64,000 nt of DNA, taken from Vibrio ponticus. Its GTDB lineage: Bacteria; Pseudomonadota; Gammaproteobacteria; Enterobacterales; Vibrionaceae. Numbering within the stretch: position 1 is the first letter of the stretch; each line of letters starts with the position of its first letter. The stretch covers positions 620,001 through 684,000 of the forward strand of contig NZ_AP019657.1 in assembly GCF_009938225.1 (NCBI RefSeq). The letters are read 5' to 3'. A program made the translations under genes and the position numbers. The notes below the pieces were generated by a model. The model did no database searches. It saw only the letters and a program-made list of their open reading frames with translations, and was not told the DNA's origin. Positions 19,282 to 28,709 of the stretch are shown here, piece by piece.

Positions 19282-20589
19282 ATGGGCAAGCAGGAAGTGA
19301 CTACTCGCTCAGGAGAACGAGTTGCCATCGTAGCGGGGTTGCGTACGCCATTTGCTAGGCAGAGTACCGAATTTAGCCAAGTACCTGCGGTTGATTTAGG
19401 CAAAATGGTGGTTAGCGAAATGCTGACGCGAACAGATATTGATCCTAAATTGATTGAGCAAGTGGTGTTTGGTCAGGTGGTTCAGATGCCAGAGGCACCA
19501 AACATTGCACGCGAAATTGTTTTGGGTACTGGAATGAACATCCATACTGACGCTTACAGTGTGACTCGTGCTTGCGCGACCAGTTTTCAAGCGGCGGTAA
19601 ACGTGGCAGAAAGCATCATGGCAGGCACCATTGATGTCGGGATCGCAGGGGGAGCGGACTCTTCATCAGTACTGCCTATCGGCGTTTCTAAAAAGCTCGC
19701 GGCAAACTTATTAGCGCTAAGTAAAGCCAAAACCATGTCGCAAAAGCTCAACATTATTAAAAACCTATCATTGAAAGACCTCATGCCAGTGCCACCTGCG
19801 GTTGCAGAGTACTCCACTGGATTGTCGATGGGGCAAACTGCAGAACAGATGGCGAAAAGTCACGGCATTACACGCGCAGAACAAGACGCGCTTGCTCACC
19901 GCTCTCATACGCTGGCTTCACAAGCTTGGAAAGAGGGTAAGATTTCCGCAGAGGTGATGACGGCATTCCCTGAACCTTACAAAAAGTGGTTGGCGGAAGA
20001 CAACAATATCCGTCACGACTCAACTTTAGAAAGCTACGCCAAACTGCGACCTGCTTTCGATCGTCAATACGGCAGTGTAACCGCCGCAAACAGTACCCCG
20101 TTAACCGATGGTGCTGCGGCGGTGATGTTAATGCGCGAAGGTAAAGCGAAAGAGTTAGGTTTAGATATCCTTGGTTACATTCGCTCTTACGCTTTCTCAG
20201 CGATTGGCGTTGAGAAAGATATGCTGATGGGACCTTCTTACGCGACGCCAATCGCACTTGATCGTGCCGGTATCAGTCTCAACGATTTAACTTTAATCGA
20301 CATGCATGAAGCCTTTGCCGCTCAAGCACTCTCGAATGTGAAGATGTTCGCTAGCGATAAGTTTGCCCAAGAGAAACTTGGGCGAAGCAAAGCGATTGGT
20401 GAAATCGATATGGACAAGTTCAATGTATTGGGCGGCTCCATTGCTTATGGTCACCCGTTTGCGGCAACAGGTGCGCGGATGATGACGCAAACCTTGCACG
20501 AGTTAAAACGTCGTGGCGGCGGTTTAGCATTGAATACCGCTTGTGCTGCTGGTGGTTTGGGCGCGGCGATGATTTTGGAGGTTGAGTAA
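19282..20589 (+). CDS. fadI: 3-ketoacyl-CoA thiolase FadI
   Basis: FadI cleaves 3-ketoacyl-CoA with CoA in the last step of beta-oxidation, as partner of FadJ. The 435-residue thiolase shows the nucleophilic Cys in [10 protein letters not shown] (about 99), the His region DMHEAFAAQ and [16 protein letters not shown], and the second active-site Cys in [10 protein letters not shown]. The length fits FadI rather than the shorter FadA. Shine-Dalgarno AAAGGAG stands before the ATG. The stop overlaps the fadJ start by one base. Confidence 0.95.
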   Translation: MGKQEVTTRSGERVAIVAGLRTPFARQSTEFSQVPAVDLGKMVVSEMLTRTDIDPKLIEQVVFGQVVQMPEAPNIAREIVLGTGMNIHTDAYSVTRACATSFQAAVNVAESIMAGTIDVGIAGGADSSSVLPIGVSKKLAANLLALSKAKTMSQKLNIIKNLSLKDLMPVPPAVAEYSTGLSMGQTAEQMAKSHGITRAEQDALAHRSHTLASQAWKEGKISAEVMTAFPEPYKKWLAEDNNIRHDSTLESYAKLRPAFDRQYGSVTAANSTPLTDGAAAVMLMREGKAKELGLDILGYIRSYAFSAIGVEKDMLMGPSYATPIALDRAGISLNDLTLIDMHEAFAAQALSNVKMFASDKFAQEKLGRSKAIGEIDMDKFNVLGGSIAYGHPFAATGARMMTQTLHELKRRGGGLALNTACAAGGLGAAMILEVE

Positions 20590-22712
20590 TGACGGATACT
20601 AAAGCATTCAATCTAACCATTGATGAACAGAAGATCGCATGGCTGTGCATTGATGTTCCAAATGAAAAGATGAACACACTACAAGCGGCATTTGCCTCGG
20701 ATATGGAGCAAGTGTTCGCTGAAATTGAACAAGATAAATCAACCATTAAAGGGTTAATTCTTCATTCTGGTAAGCCAGATAACTTCGTCGCTGGTGCTGA
20801 TGTACGCATGTTGGATGCGTGTCGCACCAGTGAAGAAGCGCAAGCATTAGCGCAAAAGGGACAAGAGATGTTCCAAAAGCTGGCGGACTTGCCTTTTCCG
20901 GTCGTTGCGGCAATTCACGGTCCTTGTTTAGGAGGGGGATTGGAGCTCGCACTGGCGTGTGATTATCGAGTCTGTAGTGACGACGATAAAACTCGCATTG
21001 GTTTGCCAGAAGTACAATTGGGCCTGTTACCGGGCTCAGGCGGTACTCAGCGTCTGCCACGTTTGATTGGTTTACTGCCATCGCTTGATATGATCCTAAC
21101 TGGTAAGCAGCTGCGCGCCAAGAAAGCCAAAAAGCTGGGTGTGGTGGATGCTTGCGTACCGCAAACAATCTTACTCGATGTGGCTAAGCAACTGCTTGAG
21201 AAAAACAAGAAAGCAAAACACAAAGCCTCAACCAAAGAGAAGTTGATGGCGAATACCGGATTAGGGCGCAAAGTCATCTTTGAACAAGCGGCAAAGAAAA
21301 CTGAGCAGAAAGCACGGGGTAACTATCCGGCAACCACAGCTATTTTAGATGTGATTCGCTATGGTTTAGAGAAGGGCTTAAGCAAAGGTTTAGAATATGA
21401 AGCGAAACGCTTTGGTGAGCTGGTGATGACGCCAGAATCAAAAGCGTTGCGTTCGATTTTCTTTGCCACCACTGAGATGAAAAAAGAGCACGGTGGAGAT
21501 GCTGAGCCACTTGTGGTTAAGCGTGTCGGTGTACTTGGCGGCGGTCTAATGGGCGCGGGTATCGCGCATGTTTCGGTGGCGAAAGCCAAGGTACCGGTGC
21601 GAATTAAAGATGTGAGTAATGATGGCGTACTGAACGCACTCAATTACAACTTCAAGCTGTTTGATAAACAGCGCAAACGCCGCATTGTCAGCAAAGCGCA
21701 GTTGCAAGCTAAGATGAACCAGATCTCGGGCGGTACGGATTTCACCACTTTTAACCAGTTAGACGTGGTGATTGAAGCGGTATTTGAAGATCTCAACCTT
21801 AAGCAACAAATGGTGGCAGACATTGAGCAACATGCCAAAGCGGAAACCATTTTTGCTACTAACACCTCGTCTTTGCCAATTGGACAAATTGCTGAAAAAG
21901 CGGCAAGACCAGAGAATGTTGTCGGTTTGCACTACTTTAGCCCGGTAGAAAAGATGCCATTGGTGGAAGTGATTCCGCACGAGGGCACGTCCGATCAAAC
22001 CATTTCAACGGTGGTAGAGCTTGCTCGTAAACAGGGTAAAACGCCAATCGTAGTAAAAGATCAAGCGGGTTTCTATGTTAACCGTATCCTTGCTCCTTAC
22101 ATGAACGAAGCGGCGCAGGTTCTATTGACGGGTGAGCCGATTGAGCAACTCGACAATGCCTTGTTAAATGCTGGTTTCCCTGTTGGTCCAATCACACTAC
22201 TGGATGAAGTTGGTGTAGATATTGGCGCGAAAATTATGCCTATTTTGGTCAAAGAGTTAGGTCCACGTTTCCAAGGTCCGGATGTATTCGATACGTTACT
22301 GAATGATGGGCGTAAAGGACGTAAGAGTGGCAAAGGGTTTTACACTTACAAAGGTAAAGAGAAGAAAGTTGATAAGACGGTTTATCAACTACTGAACTTA
22401 AAGCCTGAAGCGAAACTTGCCGAAGCGGAAATTGCCATGCGCTGTATCTTGCCGATGTTAAATGAAGCGGTGCGCTGTCTCGATGAGGGGATCATTCGCT
22501 CTCCACGTGATGGTGACATTGGCGCGATCTTTGGTATTGGTTTCCCGCCGTTCTTAGGTGGACCATTCCGCTATATGGATCAAATTGGCATCGCGAAATT
22601 GGTCGAAATGATGAATGAACATGCCGCGAAATATGGCGATCGCTTTGCGCCGTGTGACGGGCTACTGACTCGTGCCAGCGTTGGGGAATCTTTTTATTCC
22701 AGCGAGTCTTAA
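20589..22712 (+). CDS. fadJ: Multifunctional fatty acid oxidation protein FadJ
   Basis: The 707-residue protein fuses an N-terminal enoyl-CoA hydratase/isomerase (about 1-190; [18 protein letters not shown] and [20 protein letters not shown]) to a C-terminal 3-hydroxyacyl-CoA dehydrogenase (from about 315; NAD-binding [14 protein letters not shown], then [16 protein letters not shown]). Together with FadI it forms the FadIJ complex, used in E. coli especially for anaerobic beta-oxidation. A 1-bp TAATG overlap couples it to fadI. Confidence 0.96.
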   Translation: MTDTKAFNLTIDEQKIAWLCIDVPNEKMNTLQAAFASDMEQVFAEIEQDKSTIKGLILHSGKPDNFVAGADVRMLDACRTSEEAQALAQKGQEMFQKLADLPFPVVAAIHGPCLGGGLELALACDYRVCSDDDKTRIGLPEVQLGLLPGSGGTQRLPRLIGLLPSLDMILTGKQLRAKKAKKLGVVDACVPQTILLDVAKQLLEKNKKAKHKASTKEKLMANTGLGRKVIFEQAAKKTEQKARGNYPATTAILDVIRYGLEKGLSKGLEYEAKRFGELVMTPESKALRSIFFATTEMKKEHGGDAEPLVVKRVGVLGGGLMGAGIAHVSVAKAKVPVRIKDVSNDGVLNALNYNFKLFDKQRKRRIVSKAQLQAKMNQISGGTDFTTFNQLDVVIEAVFEDLNLKQQMVADIEQHAKAETIFATNTSSLPIGQIAEKAARPENVVGLHYFSPVEKMPLVEVIPHEGTSDQTISTVVELARKQGKTPIVVKDQAGFYVNRILAPYMNEAAQVLLTGEPIEQLDNALLNAGFPVGPITLLDEVGVDIGAKIMPILVKELGPRFQGPDVFDTLLNDGRKGRKSGKGFYTYKGKEKKVDKTVYQLLNLKPEAKLAEAEIAMRCILPMLNEAVRCLDEGIIRSPRDGDIGAIFGIGFPPFLGGPFRYMDQIGIAKLVEMMNEHAAKYGDRFAPCDGLLTRASVGESFYSSES

Positions 22713-22748
22713 CTTAAGTTGATTTAGTTATCATCATTACAAAACATC

Positions 22749-22774
22749 GGTGGGCTCAATAGCCCACCTTTTTT
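22749..22774 (+). terminator. Terminator of fadIJ
   Basis: GGTGGGCT / AGCCCACC stem with loop CAAT and six T. Confidence 0.92.
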
Positions 22775-22845
22775 GTATAAAATATCGCTAAGTTTATAGT
22801 TTTGTTAAAAAATGTGAGTTTGCTAACTATTGCGGCTTGTGTTGT

Positions 22846-22874
22846 TTGTCGGCTGTACGGTTTAACCATAAGAT
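22846..22874 (+). promoter_or_regulatory. Predicted sigma-70 promoter of the orphan trpB
   Basis: TTGTCG (-35) and TAAGAT (-10) are spaced by exactly 17 bp. The predicted start near 22881 lies at the edge of the TrpR-like operator. Confidence 0.6.
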
Positions 22875-22882
22875 AACTGCAC

Positions 22883-22900
22883 GTACTAGTTGGATAGGAC
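22883..22900. promoter_or_regulatory. TrpR-like operator
   Basis: GTACTAGTTGGATAGGAC matches the ideal TrpR palindrome GTACTAGTTAACTAGTAC at 14 of 18 positions, with a complete left half site GTACTAG. It overlaps the predicted transcription start of the orphan trpB. Control by tryptophan is inferred. Confidence 0.65.
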
Positions 22901-22910
22901 AAGGAGTCCC

Positions 22911-24134
22911 ATGAAAAATACATTCAATCATGCTTTACCGGATGCTCAAGGTTACTTTGGCGAGTACGGCGGCAGTTTTATTCCTGAAGAGCTGCAAACG
23001 GTGATGAATGAAATCACAGCGGCTTACAATGAGTGCCGACAAGATCCCGAGTTTCAAAAAGAACTGGCGCGTCTGTATAAGCATTTTGTTGGTCGCCCTA
23101 GTCCCATTTTTCATGCGGAGAACTTGTCGAACAAATATGGCGTTGATATTTATTTAAAGCGTGAAGATCTTAACCATACCGGTGCGCACAAAATCAACCA
23201 CTGCCTCGGTGAGGCTCTGCTGGCGAAGAAGATGGGCAAGCAGAAGCTCATTGCTGAAACTGGCGCTGGTCAACATGGCGTAGCGTTAGCAACGGCTGCA
23301 GCATTGGTAGGCTTGGAGTGTGATATCTATATGGGTGAAGTCGATATCGCCAAAGAGCACCCTAATGTAGTGCGCATGCGTATTCTTGGCGCGAATGTTA
23401 TTCCTGCCACTCACGGGCGTAAAACCTTGAAAGAAGCAGTCGATGCCGCGTTTGAAGCGTACTTAAAAGATCCAATTAATCAACTGTATGCGATTGGCTC
23501 GGTGGTGGGGCCGCATCCATTCCCAATGATGGTGCGTGATTTCCAATCAATCATCGGTAATGAAGCTCGCGAGCAGTTCCAAGAGATGACCGGTAAATTG
23601 CCTGATAACCTAGTCGCTTGTGTTGGTGGTGGCTCAAATGCAATGGGGTTGTTTACTGCATTCCTTGACGACCAAGAGGTCGCGATTCATGGTGTTGAGC
23701 CTGCGGGACGCTCATTGGTTGAAGTGGGCGAGCATGCTGCAACTTTAACCCTGGGTGAACCAGGCGTCATGCATGGCTTTAAATCCTACATGTTGAAAGA
23801 TGACGCTGGCGAGCCGCAGGAAGTCTATTCAGTCGCCAGTGGTCTTGATTACCCGTCTGTGGGTCCTCAGCATAGTTACCTTAAAGATTTGGGACGAGTG
23901 CAGTACGGCACGGCTGATGATAAAGAGTCGATTGATGCCTTCTTTGAACTGTCGCGACTCGAAGGGATTATTCCTGCTATTGAGTCCTCACATGCGGTTG
24001 CTTATGCGCTGAAACTGGCGAAGCAGGGCGTGAAAGGCTCAATTTTGCTTAACTTATCAGGTCGCGGTGATAAAGATATCGACTTTGTGGTTGAAAACTA
24101 CGGTAAGCAATATGGTATTGAGTCGCTTATCTGA
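22911..24134 (+). CDS. Tryptophan synthase beta chain-like protein (orphan TrpB)
   Basis: A 408-residue PLP enzyme. It has the PLP lysine in HTGAHKINH (about 83-91), the catalytic Glu in [11 protein letters not shown], the phosphate loop [10 protein letters not shown] and the COMM-type segment [16 protein letters not shown], so it should make tryptophan from indole and serine. No trpA or other trp gene is next to it, so it is not the operon copy. The segment HTGAHKIN resembles TrpB of other phyla more than the E. coli HGGAHKTN, and the following His instead of Asn is unusual. ATG 22911 has Shine-Dalgarno AAGGAG. Indole salvage is a likely role. Confidence 0.88.
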   Translation: MKNTFNHALPDAQGYFGEYGGSFIPEELQTVMNEITAAYNECRQDPEFQKELARLYKHFVGRPSPIFHAENLSNKYGVDIYLKREDLNHTGAHKINHCLGEALLAKKMGKQKLIAETGAGQHGVALATAAALVGLECDIYMGEVDIAKEHPNVVRMRILGANVIPATHGRKTLKEAVDAAFEAYLKDPINQLYAIGSVVGPHPFPMMVRDFQSIIGNEAREQFQEMTGKLPDNLVACVGGGSNAMGLFTAFLDDQEVAIHGVEPAGRSLVEVGEHAATLTLGEPGVMHGFKSYMLKDDAGEPQEVYSVASGLDYPSVGPQHSYLKDLGRVQYGTADDKESIDAFFELSRLEGIIPAIESSHAVAYALKLAKQGVKGSILLNLSGRGDKDIDFVVENYGKQYGIESLI

Positions 24135-24170
24135 TTGGTATCTTTTAGCTAGATAACGGCGAATAAAACT

Positions 24171-24196
24171 AAGCTGGTGCTGTGCCAGCTTTTTTT
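24171..24196 (+). terminator. Terminator of the orphan trpB
   Basis: AAGCTGG / CCAGCTT stem with a seven-base loop and a T-run. Confidence 0.85.
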
Positions 24197-24289
24197 ATGT
24201 CTGAAATTGCACCCTATGTTGTCAGTTGGTTATTATGTTTAGGTAACTAGATAAATAAAAACAAACAGTAAAGTTAGTAAGGAATGGTT

Positions 24290-24838
24290 ATGGATGCTTT
24301 AGATTTACTTCTTAATCGCCGCTCAATCGCGCGTTTATCAGAGCCGGCTCCGGAAGGTAAGGCGTTAGAAAATATTATTCGTGCTGGTCTTCGTGCGCCT
24401 GACCATGGTGGTTTGACGCCATGGCGTTTTGTGATTGCTCAAGGTGCGGGGCTGCAAAAATTGTCAGATATCTTGCTTGAAGCCGCTAAAGCTGAAAACA
24501 GTGAGCAAGCGGTATTAGATAAAGTGACTAACGCACCGTTTCGCGCCCCTATGGTGATCACCGTGATTGCTAAAGTTACCGCCCATGAAAAAGTACCAGC
24601 GTTTGAGCAGCATTTGTCTGCTGGGTGCGCGGCTCACGCGATGCAAATGGCGGCAGTTGCGCAAGGCTTCCAAGGCTTTTGGCGCTCAGGTAAATGGATG
24701 TTTCACGAAAAAGTACACCAAGCATTTAACCTAGAAGGGGAAGATCAGATTGTGGGCTTCCTTTATTTAGGTACGCCGGGTTGTACCCCTATGAAAGTGC
24801 CAGAGCGTGATTTGAGTAAGTTTGTTGAGTTTCTGTAG
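24290..24838 (+). CDS. Nitroreductase-family protein (YdjA-like)
   Basis: A 182-residue flavin reductase of the compact YdjA branch: N-terminal LLNRRSIARLSEPAP (FMN phosphate contacts), APDHGGLTPWRF, and a C-terminal GFLYLGTPGC. Such proteins bind FMN and reduce nitroaromatics or quinones with NAD(P)H; the physiological substrate is unknown. I chose ATG 24290 because AAGGA is too close to the first ATG (24284) but well spaced for this one. It stands alone, upstream of a repeat element and a bidirectional terminator. Confidence 0.88.
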   Translation: MDALDLLLNRRSIARLSEPAPEGKALENIIRAGLRAPDHGGLTPWRFVIAQGAGLQKLSDILLEAAKAENSEQAVLDKVTNAPFRAPMVITVIAKVTAHEKVPAFEQHLSAGCAAHAMQMAAVAQGFQGFWRSGKWMFHEKVHQAFNLEGEDQIVGFLYLGTPGCTPMKVPERDLSKFVEFL

Positions 24839-24854
24839 GGGAGGGAACGGAAGC

Positions 24855-24945
24855 GGGAACGCTTCGCTACGGAATACGGAATACGGAATACGGAATACGG
24901 AATATGGATGCGGGAACGTTCGGCTATCGCCTCACTGACGGAAAG
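24855..24945. repeat. Dispersed extragenic repeat, copy B
   Basis: The 19-mer GGGAACGCTTCGCTACGGA (24855-24873) runs into five CGGAATA heptamers (24870-24904). A single diverged copy of the 41-bp unit of the 32-kb array follows (GGATGCGGGAACGTTCGG..., ending near 24945). It lies between two convergent genes beside their terminator. Confidence 0.88.
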
Positions 24946-24996
24946 GCAGAAATCGAAAGTTTAGAGCGCATAGTCACTCCAACATTTGTTGATAAG

Positions 24997-25025
24997 AAAA
25001 AAGCTTGGCTGAGCCAAGCTTTTTT
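24997..25025. terminator. Bidirectional terminator (nitroreductase / LysR gene)
   Basis: AAAAAAGCTTGGC-TGA-GCCAAGCTTTTTT, a near-perfect palindrome with A- and T-runs between two convergent genes. Confidence 0.92.
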
Positions 25026-25029
25026 AGGA

Positions 25030-25908
25030 TTAGTGAATGTTGTAGGCAATCACAAAGTCGATAAATAGGCGTACCTTCTCAGGTAGGTGATCTTTGTGGT
25101 TGTACAGCATGTAAATGTCGCGCGGGTTGGCACTCCAGTCGCGTAGTACTTGTACTAGGCTGCCATCTTCGATGAACTCGCGGATCATCACATCTGGCAT
25201 TAGCGTAATGCCCAAACCTTCCGAACATGCACTGCGAACCACATTAAGTGCGCTTGCTTGGAAGCGACCTTTGTCATTGTTGACAACCACTTCACCGCTT
25301 TCATTGATCAGTTGCCATTTTAATAATGGGTGACCTTTAAGCAGTTGGTGGTTATGCAATTCTTCTGCGTGAACGGGTGCAGGGTGGTGATGCAGATAGT
25401 CAGGGCTTGCAACCAAGATATCTTTTACAGAACTGATTTTGCGGGCGATTAAGCTCGAATCACGTTGCGGACCTACACGGAAGATCACATCCCACTCAGT
25501 AGGATCAAGTTGATCAGCGTGATTGCTGGTGGTCAGTTCAATGCTGATGTCAGGGAATTGACGCATAAACTCATTGAACATTGGCATCATCATGCGCTTG
25601 GTTAGATTCGAAGGGGATGAAATACGAATCTTGCCCGCGGCACCTCGGCACTCGTCAGAAATTTCTTCGGTAACATTGGAGAGACGTTGCAATAAAGGTG
25701 AGCATTCGTTGAAAAAGCGTTCCCCAGCCTCGGTCAATGATAGCTTGCGTGCGTGACGATTCAGTAAACGTAGGTTCAGAGAGTCTTCTAACGCTTGAAT
25801 ACGTCGCGTAATTGTTGCAACCGGAATCATTGTTTTGCGTGATGTTGCAGTGTAGCTCCCATTTTCGACAACCAGTCGAAAGAGGTTTAAATCATCTAGT
25901 TTCATCAT
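25030..25908 (-). CDS. LysR-family transcriptional regulator
   Basis: A 292-residue LysR regulator with an N-terminal winged helix-turn-helix (about 4-62, LNLFRLVVENGSYTATSRK) and a C-terminal substrate-binding domain (about 90-290). It belongs to the CrgA/DsdC-like group with ATITRRIQALEDSLNLRLLNR. The start could be either of two adjacent ATG codons (25908 or 25905). The target is not evident: it is convergent with the nitroreductase and divergent from the rssB-like gene about 300 bp away. Confidence 0.92.
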   Translation of the reverse strand: MMKLDDLNLFRLVVENGSYTATSRKTMIPVATITRRIQALEDSLNLRLLNRHARKLSLTEAGERFFNECSPLLQRLSNVTEEISDECRGAAGKIRISSPSNLTKRMMMPMFNEFMRQFPDISIELTTSNHADQLDPTEWDVIFRVGPQRDSSLIARKISSVKDILVASPDYLHHHPAPVHAEELHNHQLLKGHPLLKWQLINESGEVVVNNDKGRFQASALNVVRSACSEGLGITLMPDVMIREFIEDGSLVQVLRDWSANPRDIYMLYNHKDHLPEKVRLFIDFVIAYNIH

Positions 25909-26204
25909 TCGGACACATTTTTTTACGAATCGGGTTAATTTATATCGATCATCTCTGTTAAAGATTGAGACACATCAACAACTAATGAGATCTTATGTTA
26001 TTTTTAGCATATCTAATATGTAAATTTGCATAAATTTCTCCAGTTTGTATAAATCGGTCTCCACTACTAAGGTAATGAGAGTTTTATTTTTAACTAATCA
26101 TAGTTCGTGTGATGGCTCTCAAACTTCAACTGTCTAAGTGGTGAGTAATGTCGGGCGGACTATAGTTAAAGTGTCTTTGATGACTTAGATATAGAGGCTG
26201 TACC
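25909..26204. other. AT-rich divergent intergenic region
   Basis: 296 bp between the LysR gene and the rssB-like gene. It holds the promoters of both; a TATAGT -10-like hexamer is at 26161-26166. I see no strong palindrome or RNA structure. Confidence 0.5.
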
Positions 26205-27308
26205 ATGCATAAGATTTCACAAGCGCGACTGTTGCCAGCAGGCAGTGTCTCTGCGCAAAAGAGACGTATTATGCTGGTTGATGATGATCCTATTTTTCGC
26301 CGAATCACCAGTGCTTACCTTGAAGCACAAGGGTTTGAGGTTGTCGAAGCTGAAGATGGATTAGAAGGGCTTCGTCATCTGCGTGAACTAGAGCCTGATC
26401 TAGTGCTGTGTGATTTGTCTATGCCGGTGCTAAACGGTGTCGAGTTCGTTGAAGAGGTGAGTGTTGCTTATCCTTCCTTACCAATGATCGTCGTTTCGGC
26501 AACAGAAAGCATTGCTGATGTAGCCAAAGTAGTGAAATGCGGTATTAAGGACTTTCTTACCAAACCCATTTCCAACCCAAATAACTTGGTCGATGCCATA
26601 GAGAGTACGCTAGAAGATGCTGACAATCATCTTATCGATCAGCGTGATTTCTCGTCACAATGGTTTAGAGTCGATGGTGCCGAGCTACCTGAAGAACAGG
26701 AGTTGCATTGGCATCTCGATTATCTTGAAAGTCATCCTATTGCGGCAAAAGATTTTCTTTTAGCTTTGCTACCAGAAAAAGACACCTCTCAAGGCAGTTG
26801 GCGTTGCAGCTATCGCTTGCTGCAATCGACCGAAGTGATGCCTTTGGTGTTTGATTACGCTTGGGTAATGAATGGACAGTTCGTTTTCTATTTGATTGAT
26901 TCTGATATGGAAAGCGGCCATGGCGCAGCAACCACTTTACTGGTGCGAGCCTTGTTCCACGATTACGTTCGTGGGCTGAAGTCACAAAACGCTAATTTGA
27001 GAGACTTAGTGGATATCATCGAGAAAGGGATGGCATGCACTGAGTGTGTCGCGCCAATTGATGCGGTATTTGGTATTGCTAATGCGGTAGATGGTACGGT
27101 GAGTATTTTGCCTGCCGGACTTGATGTGAGTTTAGTTGCAAATAGTGACAGTGCGATTCGACCTGAACCTGGTCGTCGTCTTGGTGAGCGTGCACTGCGT
27201 AATCAACGACTCAGTGATGTGATAATTGGTCGTCGTTGTACGCTCAATTCTAGCCGTTTAGGTACCAGCAGTTTTTCTCTCGACATTAGTGATGTTTCTA
27301 AAAATTGA
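26205..27308 (+). CDS. rssB: RssB-like response regulator
   Basis: The 367-residue protein has a receiver domain (about 20-140; DDDPIF, phospho-acceptor Asp in LCDLSMPVLNG, Lys in LTKPI) and a C-terminal domain like the degenerate PP2C phosphatase fold of RssB. The segment VVSATESIADVAK is close to E. coli RssB VISATENMADIAK. RssB delivers the stationary-phase sigma factor RpoS to ClpXP. The protein is about 30 residues longer than E. coli RssB, mostly at the N terminus. Shine-Dalgarno GAGG stands before ATG 26205. Orthology is likely but not certain. Confidence 0.8.
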   Translation: MHKISQARLLPAGSVSAQKRRIMLVDDDPIFRRITSAYLEAQGFEVVEAEDGLEGLRHLRELEPDLVLCDLSMPVLNGVEFVEEVSVAYPSLPMIVVSATESIADVAKVVKCGIKDFLTKPISNPNNLVDAIESTLEDADNHLIDQRDFSSQWFRVDGAELPEEQELHWHLDYLESHPIAAKDFLLALLPEKDTSQGSWRCSYRLLQSTEVMPLVFDYAWVMNGQFVFYLIDSDMESGHGAATTLLVRALFHDYVRGLKSQNANLRDLVDIIEKGMACTECVAPIDAVFGIANAVDGTVSILPAGLDVSLVANSDSAIRPEPGRRLGERALRNQRLSDVIIGRRCTLNSSRLGTSSFSLDISDVSKN

Positions 27309-27352
27309 GTGCTCTTCCTCGTTAATAACCCTATTTCCTCTCCGTGTTTGTC

Positions 27353-27376
27353 GGCACTATATTGATGTATAGTGCC
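27353..27376. other. Perfect 9-bp inverted repeat downstream of rssB
   Basis: GGCACTATA-TTGATG-TATAGTGCC, no T-run on either side. It could be an RNA 3'-end hairpin or an operator for the small gene that starts 87 bp later. Confidence 0.5.
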
Positions 27377-27462
27377 AAACTCAACAAAAAGAATACAATT
27401 CGATAACAAGATTGTTTCGATTTGAAACTTTTATCTTTTCCTTACAGATTTGAGATTGAGCA

Positions 27463-27594
27463 ATGGCAGACAAAGATTTTAAAGAGCCCTATAATATCTT
27501 TTACTTCCTTGGGTTTATCGCAGTACTACTGATCCCAACCTTACCAGCAACATTGACATGGATTCGCGTCTTTAACGGTTACGCTGGTTATTAA
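27463..27594 (+). CDS. Small single-span membrane protein (43 residues)
   Basis: The frame codes for 43 residues: a charged start MADKDFKEPYN, a hydrophobic core IFYFLGFIAVLLIPTLPATLTWI (about 12-34) and a short polar tail ending NGYAGY. Upstream TTGAGATTGAG offers a weak Shine-Dalgarno. The charged-hydrophobic-aromatic pattern and its position just before a DUF454 gene make a real gene likely. I cannot assign a family or function. Confidence 0.65.
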   Translation: MADKDFKEPYNIFYFLGFIAVLLIPTLPATLTWIRVFNGYAGY

Positions 27595-27627
27595 CTGAAT
27601 TGGAGCTGAGCCATCGTTATTCGTCGT

Positions 27628-28005
27628 TTGTTGTATAACCTGATAGGTGGTCTCAGCTTGTGTTTAGGTGTCCTTGGCATCTTTCTACCTGTATTACCCA
27701 CAACACCATTTGTGCTTCTCGCTAGCGCTTGCTTTATGCGCAGTAGTCCACGTTTCCATCGTTGGCTGAGCGAACACTCAACATTTGGTCCTATTATCTC
27801 TAATTGGCATCAACACCGTGCTGTTTCGCAAAAAGTAAAATTGCGTGGCGCTATCGTGATGGTGGCAAGTTTTTCATTTTCTATCTATATCGTGCCGCAT
27901 GATTGGTTAAAGATTATGCTAGCAGTGATGTTGGCGGTGTTGCTGAGCTGGTTTATTCGTTTGCCTGTGATAGAGCACCTTGCTGACCAAGAAGAAAATC
28001 ACTAA
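27628..28005 (+). CDS. DUF454 (YbaN-like) inner membrane protein
   Basis: The 125-residue protein has three or four membrane segments and the DUF454 signature GVLGIFLPVLPTTPFVLLASACF with SSPRFHRWL, close to E. coli YbaN. Function is unknown. The start is uncertain: TTG 27628 lacks a Shine-Dalgarno, while GGAG at 27602-27605 is well spaced for an in-frame ATC at 27613 that would add VIRR-like residues. It may be coupled to the 43-residue gene 33 bp upstream. A terminator follows. In E. coli ybaN is also close to apt. Confidence 0.87.
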   Translation: MLYNLIGGLSLCLGVLGIFLPVLPTTPFVLLASACFMRSSPRFHRWLSEHSTFGPIISNWHQHRAVSQKVKLRGAIVMVASFSFSIYIVPHDWLKIMLAVMLAVLLSWFIRLPVIEHLADQEENH

Positions 28006-28021
28006 GATTGGCGAGAAGTGT

Positions 28022-28052
28022 GCCCACATATTTTAGTGGGCGTTTGTTTTTT
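28022..28052 (+). terminator. Terminator after the DUF454 gene
   Basis: GCCCAC / GTGGGC stem, eight-base loop, T-rich tail GTTTGTTTTTTC. Confidence 0.8.
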
Positions 28053-28151
28053 CACCATAAGCTTTTTAAGCTTTGAATAGGTGAAAACAATTAACTCGCA
28101 AGTCGTGAGCAAGAGTGATTACGACTGCGTAGCCAATCTTAAGAAAGAATT

Positions 28152-28697
28152 ATGACGACTGAAACAATCTCATTGATCAAAGCAAGCATCAAAAGCATTG
28201 CTGACTACCCAAAACCAGGCATCCTTTTCCGTGATGTGACCAGTCTGCTAGAAGATGCGCAAGCTTACCAAGCAACTATCCAGCTACTTGTTGATAAATA
28301 CAAAGAGATGGGCTTTACCAAAGTTGTTGGTACTGAAGCGCGTGGTTTCCTATTTGGTGCGCCACTGGCTCTAGAATTGGGTGTGGGCTTTGTTCCTGTA
28401 CGTAAACCAGGTAAGTTGCCACGTGAAACAGTTGCACAAACTTACGATCTTGAATACGGCACAGACACACTAGAAATCCACGTTGATGCCATCAAAGAAG
28501 GCGACAAAGTACTAGTAGTCGACGATCTACTAGCAACAGGCGGCACCATTGAAGCAACAACTAAACTTATCCGCCAACTTGGTGGTGAAGTGGAACACGC
28601 AGCATTCGTTATCAACCTACCAGAAATCGGTGGTGACAAGCGCCTAGAGAAACTAGGTCTGAATGTTTACAGCATCTGCGAGTTCGACGGTCACTAA
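28152..28697 (+). CDS. apt: Adenine phosphoribosyltransferase
   Basis: Apt salvages adenine to AMP using PRPP. The 181-residue type I phosphoribosyltransferase has the PRPP motif [13 protein letters not shown] (about 118-130) and the adenine-site stretch [10 protein letters not shown], with the N-terminal [11 protein letters not shown] typical of Apt. It is the first gene of the apt-dnaX-ybaB-recR block; dnaX starts 12 bp after it. Confidence 0.98.
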   Translation: MTTETISLIKASIKSIADYPKPGILFRDVTSLLEDAQAYQATIQLLVDKYKEMGFTKVVGTEARGFLFGAPLALELGVGFVPVRKPGKLPRETVAQTYDLEYGTDTLEIHVDAIKEGDKVLVVDDLLATGGTIEATTKLIRQLGGEVEHAAFVINLPEIGGDKRLEKLGLNVYSICEFDGH

Positions 28698-28709
28698 TCG
28701 GAATAGTTC

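Noticed and set aside
22775..22910. Tryptophan attenuator upstream of the orphan trpB
   Set aside because: No short Trp-rich frame and no alternative hairpins; only the TrpR-like operator was found.
28052..28151. Riboswitch in the apt leader
   Set aside because: Only about 100 bp, with no recognisable purine or other aptamer fold.
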